Source: an uncultured Clostridium sp.
GTDB lineage: Bacteria; Bacillota; Clostridia; Lachnospirales; Lachnospiraceae
NCBI GenBank assembly: GCA_900551225.1
Contig: URUZ01000389.1
Coordinates: 1 to 6,009 of the forward strand
Direction of reading: 5' to 3'
DNA: 6,009 nt
The notes under the pieces are model-generated. The model saw nothing but the letters and a program-made list of their open reading frames with translations. It was not told the DNA's origin and did no database searches. Shown here piece by piece: positions 1 to 5,782 of this stretch (the first letter of the stretch is position 1; every line of letters starts with the position of its first letter). Both the position numbers and the translations under genes were made by a program.

Positions 1-1
1 G

Positions 2-316
2 GAAGGGGAGCCGCCGTGGACAGAATCCCCGGAGGCTGATCAGGAGGCCAAAAGGTCTGCCCCGGAGCTGGTATCTGACGATGATATGGACTGCAGCCTT
101 CTGCCGGACCAGGATGCCGAGGCCCGGCTTCAGATCCTGGTAGCCGCGGGTATCGGTCTGTTCTGCCTGCTTGCGCTGATCCTGCTGAGAAATATCGGCG
201 GGTTCACAGGAGGCACGCTGTCTGCCACAGCGGCTGCCACAGTCACCCAGTTCCGGGATTTTGTGTCGGGCTGTGTCGGATTTCTCATCGGCTGCCCCAC
301 ATCCCGGGGAAAATGA
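2..316 (+). CDS. C-terminal part of an uncharacterised membrane-anchored protein (5' end outside window)
   Basis: The frame is open from base 2, so the gene begins upstream of the window. The ATG at 86 is an unlikely start: it has no Shine-Dalgarno at proper distance (only GGAG near 64), and the 28 codons before it are open and share the same acidic style. The 104 visible residues begin with a Pro/Glu/Asp-rich linker ending in an acidic DDDMD stretch. A strong hydrophobic segment follows (about LQILVAAG to LILLRN) and is a likely membrane anchor. Next comes a Gly/Thr/Ala-rich stretch, then a second, weaker hydrophobic segment (FVSGCVGFLIGC) and a short polar tail. The family is not recognised. 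Its place directly before an endolysin-like gene would suit a holin or lysis accessory protein, but the long acidic linker is not typical of a holin. Confidence is good that this is a coding end and low about function. Confidence 0.6.
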   Translation, partial: EGEPPWTESPEADQEAKRSAPELVSDDDMDCSLLPDQDAEARLQILVAAGIGLFCLLALILLRNIGGFTGGTLSATAAATVTQFRDFVSGCVGFLIGCPTSRGK

Positions 317-337
317 GATGTAAAAGGAGGTTACAGG

Positions 338-1072
338 ATGAGAGATATCACGCTATGTCATCCCAAACTTCAGGAGAAAGCAAGGCTGCTGGCAGAGGAA
401 TGCGAGAAGCAGGGCCTTAAGATACGGGTGGGGGAAACCCTGAGAAGCGAAGCTGAGCAGGATGCACTCTACGCACAGGGAAGAACAAAGGTGGGCGCCA
501 TTGTGACCAATGCCAAGGGCAGCACCTACCGCTCCATGCATCAGTGGGGCGTGGCCTTTGACCTATACAGAAACGACGGTAAGGGAAGCTACAATGACTC
601 GGACGGTTTCTTCGGAAAAGTGGGGAAAATTGGAAAAACCATAGGCCTGGAATGGGGCGGGGACTGGAAGAGCATCATGGACCAGCCGCATTTCCAGCTG
701 CCGGATTGGGGCAGCACGCCGGATCTGCTGATCCGCCAGTATAAAACTCCGCCAGCTTTTATCAAGTCCTGGGTACGGCCCGTGGGCTGGGTGCTGGACG
801 GGGAGAGGTACTGGTACAACCGGGCCGACGGAACGTATCCGGCCAACCAGTGGGCGATTGTCAACCATCATTGGTATTTGTTCAATAAGGACGGGTACTT
901 GTGCACCGGATGGCACCGCTGGGATGGGAAGCTCTGTGATCCCGAGGACGGAAGCGGAGACTGGTTCTTCCTGGACAGCACGGTGCGCGGGCCGCTGACA
1001 GGCGCCTGCTGGCACAGTAAGGACAACGGCGCCCAGGAGGTCTGGTATGTGGAGGAAGAGAACCGCATCTGA
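338..1072 (+). CDS. M15-family peptidoglycan peptidase with C-terminal cell-wall-binding repeats (endolysin-like)
   Basis: This 244-residue protein is a zinc-dependent peptidoglycan peptidase of the VanY/CwlK/Ply500 group (L-Ala-D-Glu or D-Ala-D-Ala type). The zinc motif SxHxxGxAxD is seen as SMHQWGVAFD at residues 66-75 (ligands H68 and D75). The second motif DxxH is DQPHF at 115-119 (catalytic D115, ligand H118), after the typical GLEWGGDW. Residues about 148-240 hold Trp/Tyr/Gly-rich repeats (GWVLDGERYWY, WAIVNHHWYLF, TGWHRWDGK, GDWFFLDS), like choline-binding or glucan-binding cell-wall modules. No signal peptide is visible, so export through a holin, as for phage endolysins, is likely. 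The start is set by AAAGGAGG at 323-330, seven bases before ATG. It follows the partial membrane-protein gene by 21 bases, so the two probably share a transcript. The catalytic class is secure; the exact bond cut and a phage origin are inferred. Confidence 0.9.
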   Translation: MRDITLCHPKLQEKARLLAEECEKQGLKIRVGETLRSEAEQDALYAQGRTKVGAIVTNAKGSTYRSMHQWGVAFDLYRNDGKGSYNDSDGFFGKVGKIGKTIGLEWGGDWKSIMDQPHFQLPDWGSTPDLLIRQYKTPPAFIKSWVRPVGWVLDGERYWYNRADGTYPANQWAIVNHHWYLFNKDGYLCTGWHRWDGKLCDPEDGSGDWFFLDSTVRGPLTGACWHSKDNGAQEVWYVEEENRI

Positions 1073-1153
1073 CGGGAAGGTAAAAGAGGAGAACCGGATT
1101 TAACAGGCAGAAGTGATAGAAGCGCGCCGGATAAAGGCAAAGCGAAGGATAGG

Positions 1154-1177
1154 GCGGCCGCCTGCAATGGCGGCTGC
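1154..1177 (+). other. GC-rich stem-loop in the leader of the nucleotidyltransferase gene
   Basis: GCGGCCGCC (1154-1162) pairs with GGCGGCTGC (1169-1177) around a six-base loop, giving nine pairs including one G-T wobble. The bases after it are TCCTTGC, not a T-run, so it is a poor intrinsic terminator for the endolysin gene. It is more likely part of a structured leader or a dispersed palindromic repeat. The dyad is directly visible; a role is not established. Confidence 0.55.
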
Positions 1178-1228
1178 TCCTTGCACGCGGTGAAGCGCTC
1201 GCGATGCGTGCGGTTCACCGTTAAGGAG
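1177..1228 (+). promoter_or_regulatory. Possible Shine-Dalgarno-sequestering RNA structure
   Basis: CTCCTT (1177-1182) is exactly complementary to AAGGAG (1223-1228), the Shine-Dalgarno of the gene starting at 1236. Between them lies a hairpin with the perfect stem CGGTGAA (1188-1194) / TTCACCG (1214-1220), which would bring the two strands together. A competing stem, GCACGC (1183-1188) with GCGTGC (1206-1211), shares bases with that hairpin and would exclude it, so two folds are possible. This could control translation of the operon. A six-base complement to a purine-rich Shine-Dalgarno can arise by chance, and no known riboswitch family is recognised. Confidence 0.35.
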
Positions 1229-1235
1229 GACAGAT

Positions 1236-2264
1236 ATGACACTTGGGCAGATAAAAAAAGAATTGAATACCCCTACATACGGTTTCCTGCGGGAAAACGA
1301 ACATCTGGGTAAGAATATAATCCTTCTGACCCTGGGCGGCAGCCACGCCTACGGGACAGATGTGGACACCAGCGACCTGGATATACGGGGCTGCGCCCTC
1401 AACAATAAGCGGGAAATACTGGTGAATGAAAACTTCGGACAGGTGACCGACGAGGGCACTGACACCACGATATACGCCTTTAACAAGCTGATCCCCCTGC
1501 TGTCCGGCTGTAACCCCAACACCATAGAGTTGCTGGGAAACAGGCCTGAGCACTATCTCTATGTGTCCGCTGTGGGCAGGGAGCTGCTGGACCAGTCGGG
1601 GCTGTTCCTGTCCAAGCGGGCGGTCCATTCCTTCGGCGGGTACGCCAACCAGCAGCTGCGGCGGCTGGACAACAAGGCGGCCAGGCTGGTGGACCAGGAG
1701 GGCAATGAACGCCATATCCTGAAAACAATCGAACATGCGGCCTATGAATGGCAGGGCCGGTATTTCTCCATGCCAGGGGATTCGGTGAGGCTGTATATTG
1801 ATCAAGCGGTGCAGGAGGGATATGATTCGGAGATATTCATGGATATCTCTCTGAACCACTACCCACTCAGGGATTATAAATGCTTGTGGGCGGAGATGCA
1901 TGGAATTGTGAAGTCCTACGCCAAGGTGGGCAAGCGCAATGCCAACGCCATCAGCCACGGCAAGCTGGGCAAGCACATGATGCATCTGATCCGCCTCTAT
2001 ATGATGTGCCTGGACATTCTGGAACAGGAGAAGATCGTGACCTACAGGGAGAAGGAACACAGCCTGCTGATGGACATCCGCAATGGGAAATATCTGGATG
2101 ACAACCGCCAGCCCATCCCCGCGTTCTTCGAGATGGTTGACGATTATGAAAAAAGGGTGGATTACGCGGCCCGGAACACTTCCCTGCCCGAGGAGCCGGA
2201 CTATGGTAAAATCCGTGAATTTGTGGCCGGGGTCAATGAGAGGGTGGTGAAGGATGAGCTGTGA
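1236..2264 (+). CDS. RlaP-type (COG3541-like) Pol-beta-superfamily nucleotidyltransferase
   Basis: This 342-residue soluble protein is a predicted nucleotidyltransferase of the RlaP family (RNA repair pathway DNA polymerase beta family), expected to transfer a nucleotide from an NTP to an as yet unknown acceptor. The N-terminal catalytic core shows GGSHAYGT (34-41) followed by SDLDIRG (46-52), where D47 and D49 are the expected metal ligands. The third carboxylate is not certain; D76 in the next strand (TDTTIYAF) is a candidate. The stretch GCNPNTIELL (91-100) and the helical KLGKHMMHLIRL (243-254) are also typical of the family. The start is fixed by AAGGAGG at 1223-1229, six bases before ATG. 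No good promoter is visible just upstream, so transcription may come from the endolysin side or a non-consensus promoter. It overlaps the following HD gene by 11 bases, which suggests translational coupling. Family assignment is strong; the substrate is unknown. Confidence 0.85.
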   Translation: MTLGQIKKELNTPTYGFLRENEHLGKNIILLTLGGSHAYGTDVDTSDLDIRGCALNNKREILVNENFGQVTDEGTDTTIYAFNKLIPLLSGCNPNTIELLGNRPEHYLYVSAVGRELLDQSGLFLSKRAVHSFGGYANQQLRRLDNKAARLVDQEGNERHILKTIEHAAYEWQGRYFSMPGDSVRLYIDQAVQEGYDSEIFMDISLNHYPLRDYKCLWAEMHGIVKSYAKVGKRNANAISHGKLGKHMMHLIRLYMMCLDILEQEKIVTYREKEHSLLMDIRNGKYLDDNRQPIPAFFEMVDDYEKRVDYAARNTSLPEEPDYGKIREFVAGVNERVVKDEL

Positions 2265-3018
2265 AGGATACGGTAACCGTCTGGTCAGCCTCCTCTCATG
2301 GGAGGGCGCCGAGGCTGGAGAGCAGCTTAAAGAGGCCAGGGAGGAGCTGTTTGAGATAATCCCTGAGCTTCGGGCGGAGGAAGGTTTCCAGCAGAACAAC
2401 CGCTACCACGTATACGATGTGTGGGAGCACACGGTGGAGGCGCTCCGGTATGCGGATGAGGACATCATCCTCCGCCTGGCAGTGCTGCTCCACGATGTCG
2501 GCAAGCCCAGGTGCTACACTGAGGACGATAATGGCACAGGCCATTTCTACGGCCACGGCGCGGTCAGTGAGAAGATAGCCGGGGAGGTGCTGGACCGCCT
2601 TGGTTTTGAACAGGATACCAGGGAAATGGTTATGGAGCTGGTGAAGTACCATGACGCTGAGATCCATGGGAAATCCAGAACCGTGAGATCCTGGCTGAAC
2701 AGGCTGGGAGAGCTGCAGCTCAGACGTCTGCTTAAGGTCCAGCGCTGCGATATCCGGGGGCAGAACCCGGAGTGGATCAAAGAGCGGCTGCAGAGGGCAG
2801 ACCAGCTGGAAGCCATGGTGGACCAGGCGGTGGTCCGGGCCGGGCTGTTTGGGGTGAAGGATCTGGCGGTCAGCGGCCAGGATCTGATGCAGCTGGGTTA
2901 TGAGCCCGGCCCGGAGCTGGGACAGGCCCTGAGGGAGCTGGCGGAGCTGGTCGGCCGGGGAGAACTGGACAATGACAGGGCGGCGCTCCTTGAGAAGGCC
3001 CGTCCCCCTTATCTATAG
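2254..3018 (+). CDS. HD-domain protein resembling the C-terminal half of CCA-adding enzyme (no nucleotidyltransferase head)
   Basis: This 254-residue protein carries an HD phosphohydrolase domain at about residues 50-170: WEHT (H59), HDVGK (H80, D81), FYGHG (H101), KYHD (H133) and a later D166. Residues 196-250 (LFGVKDLAVSGQDLMQLG, then PGPELGQAL and a GELDN segment) match the tail of bacterial CCA tRNA nucleotidyltransferases, where the pattern is KDLAINGxDLMxLG followed by KPGPEIG. The GSxxD-type nucleotidyltransferase head that precedes these parts in a real CCA enzyme is absent; the first 50 residues are only helical and charged. In E. coli CCA enzyme the HD domain has 2',3'-cyclic phosphodiesterase, 2'-nucleotidase and phosphatase activities, so a role on RNA ends is plausible. 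The ATG lies inside the end of the upstream nucleotidyltransferase gene behind a weak purine-rich site (GAGGGTGG, ending near 2247). It should not be named cca, since it cannot be a complete CCA-adding enzyme. Confidence 0.82.
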   Translation: MSCEGYGNRLVSLLSWEGAEAGEQLKEAREELFEIIPELRAEEGFQQNNRYHVYDVWEHTVEALRYADEDIILRLAVLLHDVGKPRCYTEDDNGTGHFYGHGAVSEKIAGEVLDRLGFEQDTREMVMELVKYHDAEIHGKSRTVRSWLNRLGELQLRRLLKVQRCDIRGQNPEWIKERLQRADQLEAMVDQAVVRAGLFGVKDLAVSGQDLMQLGYEPGPELGQALRELAELVGRGELDNDRAALLEKARPPYL

Positions 3019-3035
3019 AAGGCGGAGGAATAAAA

Positions 3036-3380
3036 ATGAATACCAGGAAAGACTTGATTCAATACTGCTTAACCTACAAGGATGTCTACGAGGACTATCC
3101 CTTCCGCGACAATCAGTGGGCGGTGATCCGCCACCGCGGAAACCGTAAGGTGTTTGCATGGATTTACCAACGGGACGGCAGCCTCTGTGTCAATGTAAAA
3201 TGCCATCCTGACTGGATCCTGTTCTGGCGGGAAGCATTTCCGGGCGTGGAGCCCGGGTACCATCTGAACAAGAAATACTGGAATACCGTGATCCTGGACG
3301 GCACAGTTCCGGAGGACGCTGTAAAGCGGATGATTGGGGAGAGCTATGACCTGACAAAGGGCAAGTCCGGCCGCAATTAA
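3036..3380 (+). CDS. MmcQ/YjbR family protein
   Basis: The 114 residues match the whole length of the small MmcQ/YjbR family, whose fold (CyaY-like) is often annotated as DNA-binding although the cellular role is not settled. Visible family features are the N-terminal YEDYPF segment (18-23), VNVKCHPD (52-59), the strongly conserved FPGVEPGYHLNKKYWNTV (68-85) followed by LDG, and SYDL near the C-terminus. GGAGG at 3024-3028 sits seven bases before ATG. The gene begins 17 bases after the HD gene, so it is the third gene of the operon starting at 1236. Nothing in the protein points to a catalytic site. Family assignment is firm; involvement with the two upstream gene products is inferred from position only. 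Confidence 0.88.
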   Translation: MNTRKDLIQYCLTYKDVYEDYPFRDNQWAVIRHRGNRKVFAWIYQRDGSLCVNVKCHPDWILFWREAFPGVEPGYHLNKKYWNTVILDGTVPEDAVKRMIGESYDLTKGKSGRN

Positions 3381-3406
3381 GAAACTGTAAATATTTCCAA
3401 TATCTG

Positions 3407-3435
3407 TTGACACTGCTGGGGTGGTCTAATATAAT
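3407..3435 (+). promoter_or_regulatory. Perfect-consensus sigma-A promoter for the membrane permease gene
   Basis: TTGACA (3407-3412) and TATAAT (3430-3435) both match consensus exactly and are separated by the optimal 17 bases (3413-3429). Transcription should begin near 3442, giving a leader of about 40 bases before the ATG at 3481. No clear terminator is visible between the MmcQ/YjbR gene and this promoter, so read-through from the upstream operon is possible. Confidence 0.88.
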
Positions 3436-3480
3436 TCAACATAATATAGGATTTTGTCGATCACACCTGCGGAGGGCTAA

Positions 3481-4560
3481 ATGGATATACAGAAACAGAA
3501 GAATTTTCTAATCAAGTTTGTATACTACTCGATCCACATTCTCATTGCCATTGCATTTATCAAGTGGGGGATTCCCATGATTACGCCCTTTGTGCTGGCA
3601 TTTCTCATCGCGTACGGCATGGATGCGCCCATCGGATTCGTGGCCCGCAAGACAGGGCTGAACCGGAAGGTGGCTGCTATTGGGATGGTCACCCTGTTAT
3701 ATCTGATCATCGGGCTTCTGATCTCGGGAATCGGCATCAAGACGGCGGCCTTTGTGAAGGATCTGCTGGTGGATCTGCCCTTGATGTACACCACTCACCT
3801 GGAACCCGTTTTAATGGGAATTTTTTCCAGGGCAGAGGAACTGATCGGCAGCGCCGGCAACGGTGCATTTTCCAATTTTGACGATATCCTGCTGCAGGCG
3901 GTGCAGACTCTGGGCCAGGCGGTGTCCAACCTGTCGGTGCGGGCTTTGGGCAGTATCTCCGGGTTTGCCTACTCTCTTCCCAGCGTATTTATCAACCTGC
4001 TGCTGATGATCATTTCCACCTATTTTATGGCCATGGATTTTCACCGGTTCACCCACTTTTTCCTGTGCCAGTTCAGCGATGAGACCAAGCTGGTGATCCG
4101 GCAGATTGAACAGTATGTGGTGGGCACGCTATGGGTGTGCATCCGCTCCTATGCGCTGATTATGAGCATCACATTCGTGGAACTGGCCATTGGCTTAAAC
4201 ATCATCGGTGTGAAGTACGCAGTGCTGATTGCATTATCTATATCCATATTTGACATCCTGCCTGTGGTGGGTACAGGAGGAATTATGATTCCGTGGGCAG
4301 TGCTGGCCTCCCTTCAGGGGAATCTGCGGCTGTGCATCAGCCTGCTTGTGGTCTACCTGGTGATCACAGTGATCCGCAATATCCTGGAGCCCAAGATCGT
4401 GGGAAGCCAGATCGGGCTGCACCCGGTGGTTACCCTGGTCAGCATGTTTGTGGGCGTCCAGCTGCTGGGAGTGGTGGGGCTGTTCGGCTTCCCCATTCTG
4501 CTCTCCCTGCTGAAACATCTCAACGATAACGGGGTGATTAAGCTTTACAAGCCGGTGTAA
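3481..4560 (+). CDS. AI-2E family transporter, YtvI-like integral membrane protein
   Basis: This 359-residue polytopic membrane protein belongs to the AI-2E/UPF0118 permease family. Hydrophobic segments are seen at about residues 13-47 (two spans), 64-87, 160-186, 222-263 (two spans), 265-300 and 315-345, with a soluble, amphipathic region at about 90-155 as is usual for the family. Family motifs in the C-terminal half are DILPVVGTG (258-266) followed by IPWA, NILEPKIVGSQIGLHP (300-315) and a Gly-rich final segment. Length and motifs are closest to the group annotated as sporulation integral membrane protein YtvI (371 residues in B. subtilis), though other AI-2E paralogues look similar and the transported substrate is unknown. 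GGAGGG at 3471-3476 lies close to the ATG (four bases), a slightly short but workable spacing. Expression is expected from the consensus promoter at 3407-3435. The exonuclease gene follows after 36 bases and is probably co-transcribed. Confidence 0.88.
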   Translation: MDIQKQKNFLIKFVYYSIHILIAIAFIKWGIPMITPFVLAFLIAYGMDAPIGFVARKTGLNRKVAAIGMVTLLYLIIGLLISGIGIKTAAFVKDLLVDLPLMYTTHLEPVLMGIFSRAEELIGSAGNGAFSNFDDILLQAVQTLGQAVSNLSVRALGSISGFAYSLPSVFINLLLMIISTYFMAMDFHRFTHFFLCQFSDETKLVIRQIEQYVVGTLWVCIRSYALIMSITFVELAIGLNIIGVKYAVLIALSISIFDILPVVGTGGIMIPWAVLASLQGNLRLCISLLVVYLVITVIRNILEPKIVGSQIGLHPVVTLVSMFVGVQLLGVVGLFGFPILLSLLKHLNDNGVIKLYKPV

Positions 4561-4596
4561 CAGCCGGGCATAACAATATTAGAAAGAAGAAATGAC

Positions 4597-5667
4597 ATGT
4601 CAAAAAAACAATTTGTGATAATAGACGGCTCTTCCATGCTGTCCACCTGCTACTACGCGGTTCTGCCGCGGGAGATCATGTTTGCCAAGACGGAGGAAGA
4701 GAAGCAGAAGCACTACAGCAAGATCCTCCACTCCGGGGACGGCACCTACACCAACGGCGTATTCGGTGTGCTGAAGGCAGTGGTATCCCTGTTAAAGAAG
4801 CAGCAGCCGGACCACATTGCCTTTGTATTCGACAAGACCAGGGACACCTTCCGCCGGAAGCTGTACCCGGACTACAAGGGAACCCGCTCCTCCACGCCTG
4901 AACCGCTGAAGCAGCAGTTTGTGCTGATCGAACAGATCCTGGAGGACGTGGGTTTTACTGTGTTGTACAGCGATGAATTCGAGGCGGATGACTATGCGGG
5001 CAGCCTGGTGATGAAGTTCAGGGACCAGATTCCCATGATCGTGATGACCAAGGACCACGATTATCTGCAGCTGGTGGACGACGAGCACAATGTCCGCGCC
5101 TGGATGGTCCAGGCCAGGCAGGAGAAGGCGGATGAGCTGTATGAAAAATATTACAGAGCCTATGGAATGGACAAAAAGACGGTGAATCTGCCTGAAAAGA
5201 CCTTTGAGTTTACTGCAGAGCACGTGTACTCCGAGGAGGGCGTGTGGCCGGAACAGATCACAGACTTAAAGGGAATCCAGGGAGATTCCTCAGACAATAT
5301 CCCCGGCGTCAGGGGAGTGGCAAGCGCAGCGCCCCTGCTGTTAAATGAATACGGCACAGTGGAGGCTGTCTATGAGGTGATCCATCAGTCGGAGACTGAC
5401 AAGAACACCCTGAAGGAGCTTCAGGATTTCTGGAAAAACGGGCTGGGCATCAGCCGTTCCCCCTATAAGTCCCTGACCAAAACAGGCGGGGAGGGGGAGC
5501 TGTGCGGCGAAGCAGCTGCATTGCTGTCCAAACAGCTGGCCACAATCAAGACTGATATTGAGATCAGCCAGAATCTTGAGGAATTCCACGTAGACAGGTA
5601 TGATGAGCAGAAGCTGAGGAATTGGTGCCAGAAGCTGGAGATCAAGGAGGCTTCCGTTGGTCTGTAG
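4597..5667 (+). CDS. Stand-alone 5'-3' exonuclease (FEN / DNA polymerase I N-terminal type)
   Basis: This 356-residue protein is a flap-endonuclease-type nuclease related to the N-terminal domain of DNA polymerase I, with no polymerase domain. It is expected to cut 5' flaps or RNA primers on DNA using two metal ions. Acidic ligands are in place: D10 (IIDGSSML), D79 (FVFDKTRDTFRRK), E129/D131/D132 (EADDYAG), D153/D155 (TKDHDYLQL) and D230/D233 (GDSSDNIPG). The basic helical-arch segment YPDYKGTR (90-97) is also present. Two stretches are longer than in Pol I: about 22-50 (a charged EEEKQKHY insertion) and about 170-205. The helix-hairpin-helix after DNIPGV reads GVASAAPLL in place of the usual GxGxKTAxxLL. 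Its start is preceded by a modest site, AGAAAGAAG (4581-4589). It lies 36 bases after the permease gene with no terminator between. It is longer than common stand-alone FENs such as B. subtilis YpcP (about 300 residues). Confidence 0.9.
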   Translation: MSKKQFVIIDGSSMLSTCYYAVLPREIMFAKTEEEKQKHYSKILHSGDGTYTNGVFGVLKAVVSLLKKQQPDHIAFVFDKTRDTFRRKLYPDYKGTRSSTPEPLKQQFVLIEQILEDVGFTVLYSDEFEADDYAGSLVMKFRDQIPMIVMTKDHDYLQLVDDEHNVRAWMVQARQEKADELYEKYYRAYGMDKKTVNLPEKTFEFTAEHVYSEEGVWPEQITDLKGIQGDSSDNIPGVRGVASAAPLLLNEYGTVEAVYEVIHQSETDKNTLKELQDFWKNGLGISRSPYKSLTKTGGEGELCGEAAALLSKQLATIKTDIEISQNLEEFHVDRYDEQKLRNWCQKLEIKEASVGL

Positions 5668-5670
5668 CGG

Positions 5671-5704
5671 ACCCACTCCAAATGTATTTGAAGGGTATAA
5701 TTTT
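5671..5704 (+). terminator. Weak possible intrinsic terminator after the exonuclease gene
   Basis: ACCC (5671-5674) can pair with GGGT (5693-5696), with an inner CAAAT/ATTTG dyad (5679-5683 and 5686-5690) and a downstream ATAATTTT. The stem is short, AT-rich and interrupted, so efficiency is doubtful. The TATAAT at 5696-5701 has no -35 box at 16-18 bases upstream, so it is not scored as a promoter. Confidence 0.22.
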
Positions 5705-5782
5705 CAGATGTGCAACATATACTGGTAACATGTGGTACATACTATGTAAAACCAAGATATACAGAGAAGGAGAATTATATTT

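Noticed and set aside
86..316. A separate 76-residue gene starting at the ATG at 86
   Set aside because: The frame is open from the window edge and there is no Shine-Dalgarno at a proper distance, so this ATG is most likely internal to a longer protein.
1154..1182. Intrinsic terminator for the endolysin gene
   Set aside because: The stem is strong but is followed by TCCTTGC rather than a run of T.
1113..1193. Possible 26-codon GTG-started leader peptide ending with TGA inside the 5' arm of the hairpin at 1188-1220
   Set aside because: It has no usable ribosome binding site near 1113, and the internal in-frame ATG at 1167 also lacks one. The residue content shows no regulatory run of a single amino acid.
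563..1242. Overlapping minus-strand frames across the endolysin gene and the leader region
   Set aside because: The proteins are low in recognisable features and rich in Pro, Ser and Arg, as expected for shadows of a GC-rich coding region.
1221..2399. Minus-strand open frame of 392 codons covering the nucleotidyltransferase gene
   Set aside because: It is the mirror of a well-conserved + strand gene with clear catalytic motifs. The translated protein is His/Pro/Gln-rich without domains, and the start has no supporting context.
2254..3018. Complete CCA-adding enzyme (cca)
   Set aside because: Only the HD domain and tail are present; the nucleotidyltransferase head and neck are missing from this frame, and the upstream gene is of another nucleotidyltransferase family.
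4597..5667. DNA polymerase I (polA)
   Set aside because: The protein stops after the 5'-3' exonuclease domain; no 3'-5' exonuclease or polymerase motifs follow before the stop at 5667.
5696..5701. TATAAT as a -10 box for the last gene
   Set aside because: No -35-like hexamer lies 16-18 bases upstream and there is no extended TGn element. The distance to the start codon is also long.
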